This document shows, one piece after another, positions 1 to 8,012 of a stretch of 64,000 nucleotides of DNA (positions within the stretch are counted from its first letter, which is position 1; each line of letters opens with the position of its first letter). The stretch is taken from assembly GCF_018736085.1 (NCBI RefSeq), contig NZ_CP076134.1:1188501-1252500 (forward strand), read 5' to 3'. This DNA is from Bradyrhizobium sediminis. Its GTDB lineage: Bacteria; Pseudomonadota; Alphaproteobacteria; Rhizobiales; Xanthobacteraceae. The notes beneath the pieces are model-generated. The model was not told the DNA's origin. It searched no databases and was given only the letters and a program-made list of their open reading frames with translations. The position numbers and the translations under genes are program-made.

Positions 1-309
1 GATCACGGGGCCGACCATCTTGACGCCCATCACGTTGACATTCGGCACGCCGGCGCGGGCGCATTCGGCCTCGAAGATCCAGCGCTGTGCCGGCGTCCAG
101 TCGGGCCCGCCATGCTCCACCGGCCATCCCGGCGCGCCCCAGCCGTTCTTGTGCAGCGCTCGCTGCCAGGCCATGCCGATGTCGGGATCGGAAAACACCG
201 ACGGCGTCAGGGCAGTCGCGCGCTTCATTTCCGGCGTGAGGCTGGCGGCAATGAAGTCGCGGACTTCTTTCTCGAAAGCGCGCTCTTCGGCGCTGAAGGT
301 GAGATCCAT
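1..309 (-). CDS. acyl-CoA dehydrogenase, N-terminal part (cut by window start)
   Basis: Only the first 103 codons are present; the gene runs off the left edge. It starts MDLTFSAEERAFEKEVRDFI, the usual opening helix of acyl-CoA dehydrogenases, followed by a GWGAPGWPVEHGG stretch, which marks the FAD enzymes that oxidise acyl-CoA to enoyl-CoA. The start at 309 lies 13 bases after the stop of the next dehydrogenase, so the two are probably co-transcribed. Such paired dehydrogenases are often annotated as large and small subunits of pimeloyl-CoA dehydrogenase (PimC/PimD) in Rhodopseudomonas and Bradyrhizobium. That substrate is an inference from family and order only. Confidence 0.85.
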   Translation of the reverse strand, partial: MDLTFSAEERAFEKEVRDFIAASLTPEMKRATALTPSVFSDPDIGMAWQRALHKNGWGAPGWPVEHGGPDWTPAQRWIFEAECARAGVPNVNVMGVKMVGPVI

Positions 310-322
310 GGATGGCGCTCCT

Positions 323-1468
323 TTATGCGTGCACCCGCCCGCCCAATGCGGCGTGGCGGCGATAATGATGGGCGCTGCCGCCGAACAGGGTGTCGAAGGC
401 GAGCAGCCGCTTGAAGTAGGAGCCGATGTCGAGCTCTTCGGTGACGCCCATGGCGCCGTGCAGCTGCACCGACTGTTCGGCGACGAAGCGGGCGCATTTG
501 CCGATCTTTGCTTTCGCACCCGAGGCGGCGCGGCTGCGCGCCACCGGTTCGGCGTCGACCATCAGCGCCGCGCGCAACGCCATCGAGCGCGCCTCGTCGG
601 TTTGCATCGCCATGTCGGCGAGGCGGTGGCGGATCACCTGGTTGGCGGACAGCGGCCGGCCGAACTGTTTCCGGATTTTGGTGTATTCGAGCGTGGTATT
701 GAGCAGCGTCTGCATGATGCCGACGGCTTCGGAACCGATTGCCGCCATCGCACGATCGACCACCGCCTCGATCGCGGCCAGCACGTCGCTGCCGTCGCCA
801 AGCAGGGCGTCGGCGGGGAGGCGGACGCCCGCGAGATGGAGATTGCAGGCGCGGCCGCCGCCAAGCCGCGCAAAATCGCGCCGCGCGAGGCCGGGCGTAT
901 CGCCGGGTACGAGGAACAGACACAGTCTGCCGGATGCGCCGTTGTTGTTGGCGACCCGGGCGGAGACGATGATCTGCCCCGCGGCGTTGCCGTCGAGCAC
1001 GGCAATCTTCCGGCCGTCGAGGCGCCAGCCGTCCGGCATCTTCGCCGCCGTGGTCCCGACCTCGGCCAGATCGAAGCGCGCGGCGCGTTCGGAATGCGCC
1101 AACGCCAGAAACAGCGAGCCGTCGGCAACCCTGGGCAGGATGGCCTGCTTCTGCGCGTCGTTGCCGCAGGCGGCGACCAGCGCGGCGCCGATCACCACCG
1201 TCGACAGATAGGGTTCGGAAACCAGCCCGCGCCCGAAGGCTTCCATCACGATGCCGGTTTCCACCGCGCCTGCGCCGAGCCCGCCATAGGCCTCGTCGAT
1301 CGGCAGCGCCAGCCAGCCGAGCTCGGCGAATTGTTTCCAGATCGCGGGGCTGAAGCCTGCCGGCTCGTCCGCCGCGCGGCGGCGGTGATCGGCGGTGTAG
1401 GTTTCGGCGATGAAGCGGTCGACACTTTCGCGCAGCAGGCGCTGCTCGTCGCTTAAGGTAAGGTCCAT
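323..1468 (-). CDS. acyl-CoA dehydrogenase (small-subunit type)
   Basis: 381 residues. The start MDLTLSDEQRLLRESVDRFI at 1468 is typical of the family; the reading frame stays open upstream but only as antisense to the hydratase. N-terminal helical domain, middle beta domain and C-terminal FAD-binding helices are all recognisable, including IRKQFGRPLSANQVIRHRLA and a QLHGAMGVTEEL segment near the end. It is an FAD-dependent acyl-CoA oxidase step, with electrons expected to pass to ETF. It lies between an enoyl-CoA hydratase and a second dehydrogenase with short gaps, so it belongs to a beta-oxidation-like operon, possibly for dicarboxylyl- or cyclic acyl-CoA esters. Substrate not determinable from sequence. 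Confidence 0.88.
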   Translation of the reverse strand: MDLTLSDEQRLLRESVDRFIAETYTADHRRRAADEPAGFSPAIWKQFAELGWLALPIDEAYGGLGAGAVETGIVMEAFGRGLVSEPYLSTVVIGAALVAACGNDAQKQAILPRVADGSLFLALAHSERAARFDLAEVGTTAAKMPDGWRLDGRKIAVLDGNAAGQIIVSARVANNNGASGRLCLFLVPGDTPGLARRDFARLGGGRACNLHLAGVRLPADALLGDGSDVLAAIEAVVDRAMAAIGSEAVGIMQTLLNTTLEYTKIRKQFGRPLSANQVIRHRLADMAMQTDEARSMALRAALMVDAEPVARSRAASGAKAKIGKCARFVAEQSVQLHGAMGVTEELDIGSYFKRLLAFDTLFGGSAHHYRRHAALGGRVHA

Positions 1469-1490
1469 CTGATCTCTTTTGCTCGAACGG

Positions 1491-2339
1491 TTATACCTGG
1501 ACTGATTTCTTGACCGAGGGATGCAGTCCGGCGGGATCGACCACCATGCCGAATTCCTGCAGGTTATGCGCGTGACACAGCTGATGCAGCGCGAACGCCT
1601 GATCGATCGCCGCGGGCTGGCCCATGACATCGACCGAGCGGTTGACCGCCTCTTTGGTCAGTTTCAGCGCGAACGAAGGTTTGGCGGCGATCCTCTCGGC
1701 CAGCTTCATCACGAATGACGAGAGGTCGGGCCGCGGCACCACGTGATTGACCATGCCGAGCCGGTGCGCCTCTTCCGCGCTCCAGGCGTCGGCGGTGAAC
1801 AGCAGCTCCTTGGCCTTGCGCGGGCCGAGCTCCCAGGGATGCACGAACCATTCGACGCCGCACACGCCCATGGTGACCACGGGATCGCAGAACTCGGCGT
1901 CATGGCTGGCGACGATCAGGTCGCAGGCCCAGGCCAGCATCAGCCCGCCGGCGATGCACTTGCCATGAACTTCGGCGATCGTCGGCTTGGCCAGATTGCG
2001 CCAGCGCCGGGTGATCTGCAGGTAGATCTCCTGCTCGCGGGCGAAGCGGCCGTGGGCGTTCGGCTCGCCGAAACCGCCCCAATTTCCGATTGGCGGAAAA
2101 TCCACGCCGGCGGCATTCTTTCCCGCGGCCCGCAGATCGTGCCCGGCCGAGAAATGCGGCCCGTGGCCGGCCAGGATGATGACCTTGACTGCATCGTCCT
2201 GCACCGCGGCATCGAATGCGGCGTTGAGGTCGTAGGTCATCTGCAGGTTCTGCGCGTTGCGCGCCTCGGGCCGGTTCATCACGATCCGCGCGATGCGCGG
2301 CTCCGGCCGTTCCACGATGATGGTCTCATAGGCGGTCAT
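1491..2339 (-). CDS. enoyl-CoA hydratase/isomerase family protein
   Basis: 282 residues from ATG at 2339 (MTAYETIIVE); longer in-frame starts would run into a palindromic repeat, so I reject them. Crotonase-fold signatures are clear: an oxyanion-hole strand FSAGHDLRAAG and a second one in GKCIAGGLMLAWACDLIVAS. The protein should hydrate or isomerise an enoyl-CoA in the cytoplasm. The usual first catalytic glutamate of classical hydratases sits near the second loop; here that loop reads KCIAGGLML, so a different reaction within the superfamily is possible. First gene of the operon with the two acyl-CoA dehydrogenases, 22 bases upstream of the next start. Confidence 0.87.
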   Translation of the reverse strand: MTAYETIIVERPEPRIARIVMNRPEARNAQNLQMTYDLNAAFDAAVQDDAVKVIILAGHGPHFSAGHDLRAAGKNAAGVDFPPIGNWGGFGEPNAHGRFAREQEIYLQITRRWRNLAKPTIAEVHGKCIAGGLMLAWACDLIVASHDAEFCDPVVTMGVCGVEWFVHPWELGPRKAKELLFTADAWSAEEAHRLGMVNHVVPRPDLSSFVMKLAERIAAKPSFALKLTKEAVNRSVDVMGQPAAIDQAFALHQLCHAHNLQEFGMVVDPAGLHPSVKKSVQV

Positions 2340-2425
2340 TGGGCGGTTTCCTCGTGTTTTGGTCATGTTGACTATTTCATCAAATGATAGGCAAGGGGCA
2401 TTGGCGCAAAATAGGCCAGAACAGC

Positions 2426-2507
2426 CGTCATTCCGGGGCGCGCGCGAGCGCGAACCCGGAATCTCGAGATTCCGGGTTCGATGCTTCCGCATCGCCCCGG
2501 AATGACG
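2426..2507. repeat. palindromic intergenic repeat, family A, copy 1
   Basis: An 82-base imperfect palindrome bounded by CGTCATTCCGG and CCGGAATGACG, with the central perfect palindrome CCGGAATCTCGAGATTCCGG. Two relatives occur at 28948 and 48224. It lies between the divergent hydratase and lemA genes. Elements of this look are abundant in bradyrhizobial genomes. Confidence 0.85.
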
Positions 2508-2566
2508 GCGTGGAAGTTCCGGGCGGTTCTGCTACCTTGCGCAGAATTCCAACGGGAGAAATTTCG

Positions 2567-3172
2567 ATGCGCAGATTTTGGACCGTGCTGGCGGCGCTGG
2601 CGTCGCTGAGCCTCACCAATTGCGGCTATAATGCGATCCAGACCAATGACGAGCAGGTCAAGTCGGGCTGGTCCGAGGTCGTCAACCAGTACCAGCGCCG
2701 CGCCGATCTCGTGCCCAACCTGGTCAATTCGGTGAAGGGCTTTGCGCAGCAGGAAAAGGACGTGCTGCTCGGCGTCACCAATGCGCGGGCCAAGGTCGGC
2801 AGCATCCAGGCGACGCCGGAGGTGCTCAACGACCCCGCCGCGTTCCAGAAATTCACCGCCGCCCAGGGTGAACTCTCCAGCGCGCTGTCGCGACTACTGG
2901 TCGTGACCGAGAATTACCCGCAGCTCAAATCCGACGCCCTGTTCAAGGACCTGATGGCGCAGCTCGAAGGCACCGAGAATCGCATCACCGTGGCGCGCAA
3001 CCGCTACATCAAGGCAGTCCAGGAATATAACGTCGGCATCCGCACCTTTCCGAACAACCTGACCGCGATGGCGTTCGGCTACAAGGAGAAGCCGAATTTC
3101 TCGGTCGAGAACGAAAAGGCGATCTCGACTGCGCCGAAGGTGGATTTCAGTCCAGCACCGGCCGCAAAGTAG
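2567..3172 (+). CDS. lemA: LemA family protein
   Basis: 201 residues starting MRRFWTVLAALASLSL, with a good purine-rich ribosome site (GGGAGAA) just before the ATG at 2567. The N-terminus looks like a lipoprotein signal ending at Cys19 in SLTNC; Asn before the Cys is unusual for a lipobox, so lipidation is likely but not certain. The body carries LemA hallmarks: WSEVVNQYQRRADLVPNLVN, then a helical region with NDPAAFQKFTAAQGELSSALSRL and YPQLKSD, ending YNVGIRTFPNNLTAMAFGY. LemA proteins are helical-bundle envelope proteins of unknown biochemical role. It is followed 21 bases later by two TPM-domain genes, the usual LemA partner. Confidence 0.92.
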   Translation: MRRFWTVLAALASLSLTNCGYNAIQTNDEQVKSGWSEVVNQYQRRADLVPNLVNSVKGFAQQEKDVLLGVTNARAKVGSIQATPEVLNDPAAFQKFTAAQGELSSALSRLLVVTENYPQLKSDALFKDLMAQLEGTENRITVARNRYIKAVQEYNVGIRTFPNNLTAMAFGYKEKPNFSVENEKAISTAPKVDFSPAPAAK

Positions 3173-3193
3173 GGCAACTGAGAATTGGCCGCG

Positions 3194-4048
3194 ATGAACG
3201 CTGCAAGAGCCGCCTTTCTTGCGCTGCTGCTGTGCTTCTCGTTTGCGGCGGCGGCCGACGTCGCGGTGCCGGCGCTCACCGGGCGCGTGGTCGATCAGAC
3301 CGGGACGCTGTCCGGCGGCGACATCGCCTCGCTGACCCAGACGCTGAAGGACCTCGAAGCGCGCAAGGGCAGCCAGGTTGCGGTGCTGATCGTGCCGACC
3401 ACGTCGCCCGAGACCATCGAGCAATTCGCAATCCGGGTGGCGGAAGCCTGGAAGATCGGACGCAAGAAGATCGACGACGGCGCGCTGCTGGTCGTGGCCA
3501 AGGACGACCGCAGGCTGCGCATCGAGGTCGGCTACGGCCTCGAAGGTGCGCTCAATGACGTCACCGCCAAACGCATCATCGACGAGGCCATCACCCCGAA
3601 ATTCCGGAGCGGCGATTTCGCCGGCGGCATTTCCGCCGGCGTCGACCGCATCATCCGCGTCATCGACGGCGAGAAATTGCCGGAACCGGAGCAACGGCAA
3701 AGTTCCGGCTTGCTGAGCGATATCGATCCGTTCAATCCGTTCGTCATCTTTGCCCTCTTCATTGTCGGCGGCATCCTGCGGAGCGCGCTGGGCAGGCTGA
3801 TCGGTTCGGCGGCGACGAGCGGCGTGGTCGGAGTGCTGGCATGGCTTGTGGTCGGATCGCTGGAGCTGTCGATCATCTTTGCGATCATTGCGTTCGTCCT
3901 CACCATGTTCGGCGAGAGCATCGCGTCGTCAGGCGGGCGAGGCGGCACCTGGTCCGGCGGCTCGTCTTCGGGAGGCAGCAGCTCGAGCGGCGGATTCAGC
4001 GGCGGTGGCGGCAGTTTTGGCGGCGGCGGCGCGTCGGGGAGATGGTAG
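3194..4048 (+). CDS. TPM-domain membrane protein (YgcG family)
   Basis: 284 residues from ATG at 3194; a TTG at 3185 is an alternative. Signal peptide (AFLALLLCFSFAAAA), then a TPM domain with VVDQTGTLSGGDIASL, KGSQVAVLIVPTT and RRLRIEVGYGLEGALND. After it come two hydrophobic segments around 183-230 and a long Gly/Ser tail (GGGGSFGGGGASGRW), the standard build of YgcG-like proteins. The TPM domain is exported; a thylakoid relative has phosphatase activity, but the bacterial function is open. Central gene of the lemA-TPM-TPM operon. Confidence 0.9.
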   Translation: MNAARAAFLALLLCFSFAAAADVAVPALTGRVVDQTGTLSGGDIASLTQTLKDLEARKGSQVAVLIVPTTSPETIEQFAIRVAEAWKIGRKKIDDGALLVVAKDDRRLRIEVGYGLEGALNDVTAKRIIDEAITPKFRSGDFAGGISAGVDRIIRVIDGEKLPEPEQRQSSGLLSDIDPFNPFVIFALFIVGGILRSALGRLIGSAATSGVVGVLAWLVVGSLELSIIFAIIAFVLTMFGESIASSGGRGGTWSGGSSSGGSSSSGGFSGGGGSFGGGGASGRW

Positions 4049-4069
4049 ATGTCTGGGAGCTGGTAAGAT

Positions 4070-4567
4070 ATGGGCATCAGGCGCATCGGCAGGCATCTTG
4101 TTGAATATCGCTGGCGGGTACGGCGCATTTTCCCGCCGGAGGTGATGGCTTCGATCGAACGCGCGATCAAGGCGGGCGAGGCCACGCATTCCGGCCAGGT
4201 CCGCTTCGTCGTGGAGGGCGCGCTCGACGGCGCTCCGTTGTTCCGCGATCAGCCGGCGCGGGAACGCGCGCTGGATATTTTTTCGCGACTGCGGATATGG
4301 GACACCGCGCACAACAACGGCGTGCTGATCTACCTGCTATTGGCCGATCACGACTTCGAGATCATCGCCGACCGCGGTATCGACGCCAAGGTCGGCGCCG
4401 CGGGCTGGGAAGAAATCTGCACGGCGATGGAGACCGATTTCAGGGCGGGTAATTTCGCCGGCGGCGTGATCAAGGGGATCGACGCCGTGTCGCGGCACCT
4501 CGCGGCGCATTTCCCGCGGCAAGGGGCGGGCCGCAACGAGCTGCCGGATGCGCCGGTGGTGATCTGA
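4070..4567 (+). CDS. small TPM-domain protein
   Basis: 165 residues, no signal peptide and no membrane span. It shows a degenerate TPM fold: IFPPEVMASIERAIKAGE, HSGQVRFVVEGALDG, then HNNGVLIYLLLADHDFEIIADRGID and FRAGNFAGGVIKGIDAVS, parallel to the second half of the preceding protein (EVGYGLEG, FRSGDFAGGISAGVDR). It appears to be a cytoplasmic TPM paralogue. It starts 21 bases after the stop of the larger TPM gene, so the three genes form one operon; a large palindromic repeat follows immediately. Confidence 0.87.
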   Translation: MGIRRIGRHLVEYRWRVRRIFPPEVMASIERAIKAGEATHSGQVRFVVEGALDGAPLFRDQPARERALDIFSRLRIWDTAHNNGVLIYLLLADHDFEIIADRGIDAKVGAAGWEEICTAMETDFRAGNFAGGVIKGIDAVSRHLAAHFPRQGAGRNELPDAPVVI

Positions 4568-4583
4568 GATGCGGCCCCCGCCA

Positions 4584-4739
4584 CGTCATTGCGAGCCAAC
4601 GGGTCGCGCGAATGCGCGCCCGATGACAGGCTCCGCGAAGCAATCCATGCTTCGTCACAAGCGGGAAGCTGGATTGCTTCGTCGCGGAGTTTATCATCGG
4701 GCGCGCATTCGCGCGACCCGTTGGCTCCTCGCAATGACG
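4584..4739. repeat. long palindromic repeat, family B, copy 1
   Basis: 156 bases with mirrored ends CGTCATTGCGAG and CTCGCAATGACG. Inside are mirrored CCAACGGGTCGCGCGAATGC and GAAGCAATCCA / TGGATTGCTTC segments, so the whole unit can fold into one long hairpin. Related copies lie at 11187 and 27194. It lies between the convergent TPM operon and the glutathione transferase gene. Confidence 0.9.
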
Positions 4740-4750
4740 ACGAGACCCGC

Positions 4751-5362
4751 TTACGCCTTCGCCGACGGCCGCGCGCCGACGCGCGCCATCCATGCCACGA
4801 TATTGGTATTGGCGGGATCCAGCGGCTGGCCGACCTGGTTGCCGAATTCGAGCCAGCCGAACAGCAGAACATCCGCCATCGTGAAGCGCTTGCCGCACAG
4901 GTATTCCTTGCCCGCCATCTGTTCGTTCAGCCATTTCAGGCGGTTCGCCGCGATCATCTTGAGGCCGGGCGAGGCTTCCGGCGCGACCGGGATCCGCTTT
5001 TCGAAGAACTTCAGGGCTTCGCCGAAGCGATAACCCATGGCGAGCGGCTCGCAGATGTTAAGATCGACGCGCCGGGTCCACATCCGGCACTCCGCGCGCT
5101 CTTCCGGCGTCTCACCGATCAGCGCCGGCTTCGGATTCTTCTCTTCGAGATATTCGCAGATCGCGGTGATCTCCGACAGATAGCTGCCGTCATCGAGCTC
5201 GAGGGTAGGCATCTGGCCCATCGGATTGCGCTTGAGATGCGGCTCTTGCCGGTTTTCGCCGCCGCGCAGGTCGACGGTCTGCTTGGGGATGTCGATGCCC
5301 TTTTCCGCCATGAACATGCGGACAATGCGTGGGTTCGGTCCGACCGAGTCGTAGAATTTCAT
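4751..5362 (-). CDS. glutathione S-transferase family protein
   Basis: 203 residues from ATG at 5362. The N-terminal thioredoxin-like domain reads MKFYDSVGPNPRIVRMFMAE and contains the cis-proline and glutathione-contact region NPMGQMPTLELDDG followed by YLSEITAICEYLEE. The all-helical C-terminal domain includes GKRFTMADVLLFGWLEF, the typical N-capping and aspartate region. Cytoplasmic, probably conjugating or isomerising small electrophiles with glutathione. A serine near the N-terminus (Ser6) may be catalytic, but class cannot be fixed by eye. The long frame upstream of 5362 is antisense noise. Confidence 0.9.
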   Translation of the reverse strand: MKFYDSVGPNPRIVRMFMAEKGIDIPKQTVDLRGGENRQEPHLKRNPMGQMPTLELDDGSYLSEITAICEYLEEKNPKPALIGETPEERAECRMWTRRVDLNICEPLAMGYRFGEALKFFEKRIPVAPEASPGLKMIAANRLKWLNEQMAGKEYLCGKRFTMADVLLFGWLEFGNQVGQPLDPANTNIVAWMARVGARPSAKA

Positions 5363-5455
5363 CAGATATCTCTCCCCATGTTTCTTGTGACAGCTTCGTT
5401 GTTGACGGCTTTTGAGCAGACCGGCGGGCCACTTGTCAAACGGATGGAGGCACCG

Positions 5456-5546
5456 TAGCGTTTTCGAGCGAAGTGCATACCGGTTCGCGTGAAGAAAACG
5501 CGTCAGAACAAAGAATAGAGCCTCGGTTCTGATGCAATCAGAACCG
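5456..5546. repeat. dispersed intergenic repeat, family C, copy 1
   Basis: Starts TAGCGTTTTCGAGCGAAGTG, continues with ACCGGTTCGCGTGAAGAAAA and GCGTCAGAACAAA, and ends in the inverted repeat CGGTTCTGATGCAATCAGAACCG-like arm pair. The reverse complement of the same block lies at 55949. It sits between the transferase gene and the metallo-hydrolase gene. Confidence 0.85.
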
Positions 5547-5553
5547 TTAGGCC

Positions 5554-6366
5554 TCAGCCGTCGTCGAGCTTGTTGAGGTCGCGCACCGATTGCATGATCG
5601 GCTCGAAATTCGAGCGCGCGTCGAGCGCGTCGAACAGTTGCGCGGTGTCGGACAACAGCCCGTGCGAGCGCTGAATCGCGATCCGGACGTCGTCCTGCGG
5701 GGTATCCGACAGCCGGCCGTGTCCGGACAGCAGGATCTTCGAATTCAGACCCTTCAGCCGCTCCAGCGACTGGATGTAGTCGGCGATGCTGCCCGATCCG
5801 AACACGCCGCCCATCACCCCGCCGGGCATCAGGGTGTCGGAGGCGAACAACAGTCCCTGGTCCTGATCGAACAGGCTGATGCAGGCCGAGGTGTGGCCCG
5901 GCGTGTACATCACGTTGAGGCGGAAATTGCCGAGGTCGATCAGGTTGCCTTCCTCCAGCCAGATATCGATGTTGATCGGCACCGGCGGCTCGTTGAACAT
6001 CTTGCGCAGCATCGAGAAATCGTCGCGCAGCATGATCTTGTTGGCGGCGAGCCGGTGCGCGGCGATGATGGTGCGGCCGTGGAAATGATAGGCCGCGCCG
6101 ATGTGATCGAGATGCTCGTGGCTCAGCACCACCAGGTCGATCTTGTCGGGCGGGCAGCCGACGTGATGGAGGCATTCCAGCAGCGCCGGATAATTCGACG
6201 ACAGCCCGACGTCGATCATGACGGTGCGGGATTTGCCGCGCACCAGATAGGCGTTGGCGGCGCGGTTCTTGAAGCGGATCTGGTAGACGTCCTCGGCCGC
6301 CTGGATCAGCGAACAGACGTCGTTGTTCAGGAGGATCGGAAACGGGCTTGGCTTGCGGTCGCTCAT
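5554..6366 (-). CDS. MBL-fold metallo-hydrolase
   Basis: 270 residues. The zinc motif HxHxDH is plain in LSHEHLDHIG (His83, His85, Asp87, His88), followed by MYTPGHTSACISLF with the third-motif histidine, LLFASDTLMPGG with the bridging aspartate, and LLSGHG with the last histidine. This is a complete metallo-beta-lactamase-fold hydrolase of unknown substrate. Its start overlaps by four bases (ATGA) the stop of the cNMP-binding gene upstream, which implies translational coupling and a shared function. A regulatory rather than catabolic role is possible. Confidence 0.9.
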   Translation of the reverse strand: MSDRKPSPFPILLNNDVCSLIQAAEDVYQIRFKNRAANAYLVRGKSRTVMIDVGLSSNYPALLECLHHVGCPPDKIDLVVLSHEHLDHIGAAYHFHGRTIIAAHRLAANKIMLRDDFSMLRKMFNEPPVPINIDIWLEEGNLIDLGNFRLNVMYTPGHTSACISLFDQDQGLLFASDTLMPGGVMGGVFGSGSIADYIQSLERLKGLNSKILLSGHGRLSDTPQDDVRIAIQRSHGLLSDTAQLFDALDARSNFEPIMQSVRDLNKLDDG

Positions 6367-6770
6367 GGGTTGGCCGTCCGGAAAGTGACCGCGTTGGAGG
6401 CCCGCAAGCGCCTGCTGAGCGCGTCCATGATCATCAGCGCGAACGCCGGCTGCTGGCTGACCAGGTAGACGAAGCGGGCGTGGTTGATCCGCATCACCCT
6501 TGTGTTGGGGGCTGCGGATATCGCGGTCGCCGAGCGGGCCGAACCGTCGATGACCGCCATCTCGCCGAAGAATTCGCCCTTGCCCAGCGTGACGATGACG
6601 GTCTTGCTGGCGCTGTTGATCTTGGCGATGTCGACCTTGCCCTCGAGCACCACGAACAGCTCGCGCCCGGTCGAGCCTTCCTCAAAAATGACGTCATCGA
6701 CATCAAACTCGTTGATGCATTTCTCGATGGCCATGGAGCACCCCGCCTTCTGGCTGGTCGCCATGGTCAT
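6363..6770 (-). CDS. cyclic nucleotide-binding domain protein
   Basis: Up to 135 residues (ATG at 6770; MAIEKC at 6734 gives 123 and is an equally good start). Almost the entire protein is one cNMP-binding domain: FDVDDVIFEEGSTGRELFVV, GKVDIAK, then the phosphate-binding cassette GEFFGEMAVIDGSARSATAI, whose Glu and Arg contact cyclic nucleotide in CRP and PKA. There is no helix-turn-helix or kinase domain, so it must act on a partner. The four-base overlap with the metallo-hydrolase suggests that partner. Two class III cyclases are encoded elsewhere in the window. Confidence 0.9.
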   Translation of the reverse strand: MTMATSQKAGCSMAIEKCINEFDVDDVIFEEGSTGRELFVVLEGKVDIAKINSASKTVIVTLGKGEFFGEMAVIDGSARSATAISAAPNTRVMRINHARFVYLVSQQPAFALMIMDALSRRLRASNAVTFRTANP

Positions 6771-6995
6771 GGTAGTCCGGAAATGAGGCGACGCCTACGA
6801 CGTATCGGGACGGTCCGGGTGGATACTGCAGAGCAACATGAGCCAGGCTCGAACCGCCGCCGCCGGCCTGCTTCGCCCGCGGGGGCGAAAACCGGCTCCG
6901 ACGAGTTCCTAAAATTTTCGTAAGGCCCCGCCCGGTAACGATTTCGCAAGCAATGAAAGTTACCAAATGGTCAACCTTTACTGGAGATTTTGAAC

Positions 6996-8003
6996 GTGAG
7001 CGAACAACAGGCCGAGCAGACCAGCGGTGAATCCGGATCCGTCAGTGCCGGGCCGGCCGCTCCCAACTCATCCGCGGCGGCGCCGGAAACGCTGAAGGCG
7101 GCAACCGAGGTCGAATCTCCCGGTCTCGCGCCCGGGCAGGGCGAAGCCGCCAAGCTGGACGCGGCCAAAGCTGAAGCTCCCAAAGCTGAAACTCCCAAGG
7201 CTGAAACTCCCAAGGCTGAAATCCCCAAGCCCGAAACCCCGAAGGCAGAGGCGCTCAAGGCGGACGCGCCGCGCTCCCCCGGCAAGGTCATGATCATCTC
7301 GGCCGGCGACCGCGCCTGGGACGGCAAGGGCAGTGGTCCGGAAATCGAGTCCGAGCCGAACGCCGGAATGTTCGGCAAGCGCCGGGTCTCCGCCTTGGCG
7401 GCCGTGGTGGCGCTGGCGGCGGTGGCGGGCGCGCTCGGCGGCGCGCTGGCGACCGCGGGTGTGATGCATTTTGCCGGCGCAGGCTCGACCGCATCGAGCA
7501 ATCCGGTTCTCGAAGCCTCCGTTGCGCGGATCGATGCAGATCTCCTGGCCCTGAAGGCCGGCGTCGAGCAGACCTCCAAGGCCGGCCTGAGCCAGTACAA
7601 CAAGACCAGCGACCGTCTCGACAAGGTCGAGAGGGCGCAGGCGGAGCCGGCCGCCAAGCTCGCCAAGCTGAGCGAAGCCGTGGAAAAACTTCGCGCCGTT
7701 CCGGTGCCAGTCGCCGCCGCGCCGGCCGCGGCCAGGGACGTCACCGGCTCGATCTCGCCCCCGGCGGTCGCCGCACCCGTTCCGTTGCCCGTGCCCAAGC
7801 CCGAGTTGGCGAGGTTGCCGACGGTCGAAGGCTGGGTGCTGCGCGATGTCGCCCATGGCGGTGCCCTGATCGAGGGACGACAGGGGATCTACGAAGTCTA
7901 TGCCGGCGATCCCGTGCCGGGCCTCGGCCGGATCGATGCGATCCGCAAGCAGGACGGCCGCTGGGTGGTCGTGACCAGCAAGGGCCTCGTCGTCGCGCGC
8001 TAG
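6996..8003 (+). CDS. Ala/Pro/Lys-rich single-pass membrane protein
   Basis: About 335 residues. GTG at 6996 is preferred (TGGAG about nine bases upstream); TTG at 6990 is possible. Residues roughly 50-90 are a tandem run of KAETP-like pentapeptides (KAEAPKAETPKAETPKAEIP), charged and disordered. One transmembrane helix follows (VSALAAVVALAAVAGALGGALA), then a coiled-coil-prone stretch and a compact C-terminal domain with EGWVLRDVAHGGALIEGRQG and VYAGDPVPGLGRIDAI. The fold of that last part resembles SH3-like outer domains, but I do not recognise the family. No neighbour gives a clear function. Confidence 0.8.
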   Translation: MSEQQAEQTSGESGSVSAGPAAPNSSAAAPETLKAATEVESPGLAPGQGEAAKLDAAKAEAPKAETPKAETPKAEIPKPETPKAEALKADAPRSPGKVMIISAGDRAWDGKGSGPEIESEPNAGMFGKRRVSALAAVVALAAVAGALGGALATAGVMHFAGAGSTASSNPVLEASVARIDADLLALKAGVEQTSKAGLSQYNKTSDRLDKVERAQAEPAAKLAKLSEAVEKLRAVPVPVAAAPAAARDVTGSISPPAVAAPVPLPVPKPELARLPTVEGWVLRDVAHGGALIEGRQGIYEVYAGDPVPGLGRIDAIRKQDGRWVVVTSKGLVVAR

Positions 8004-8012
8004 CGCATGATC

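Noticed and set aside
20..1456. A 478-codon plus-strand frame at the start of the window
   Set aside because: It is antisense to the acyl-CoA dehydrogenase genes and has no recognisable domain.
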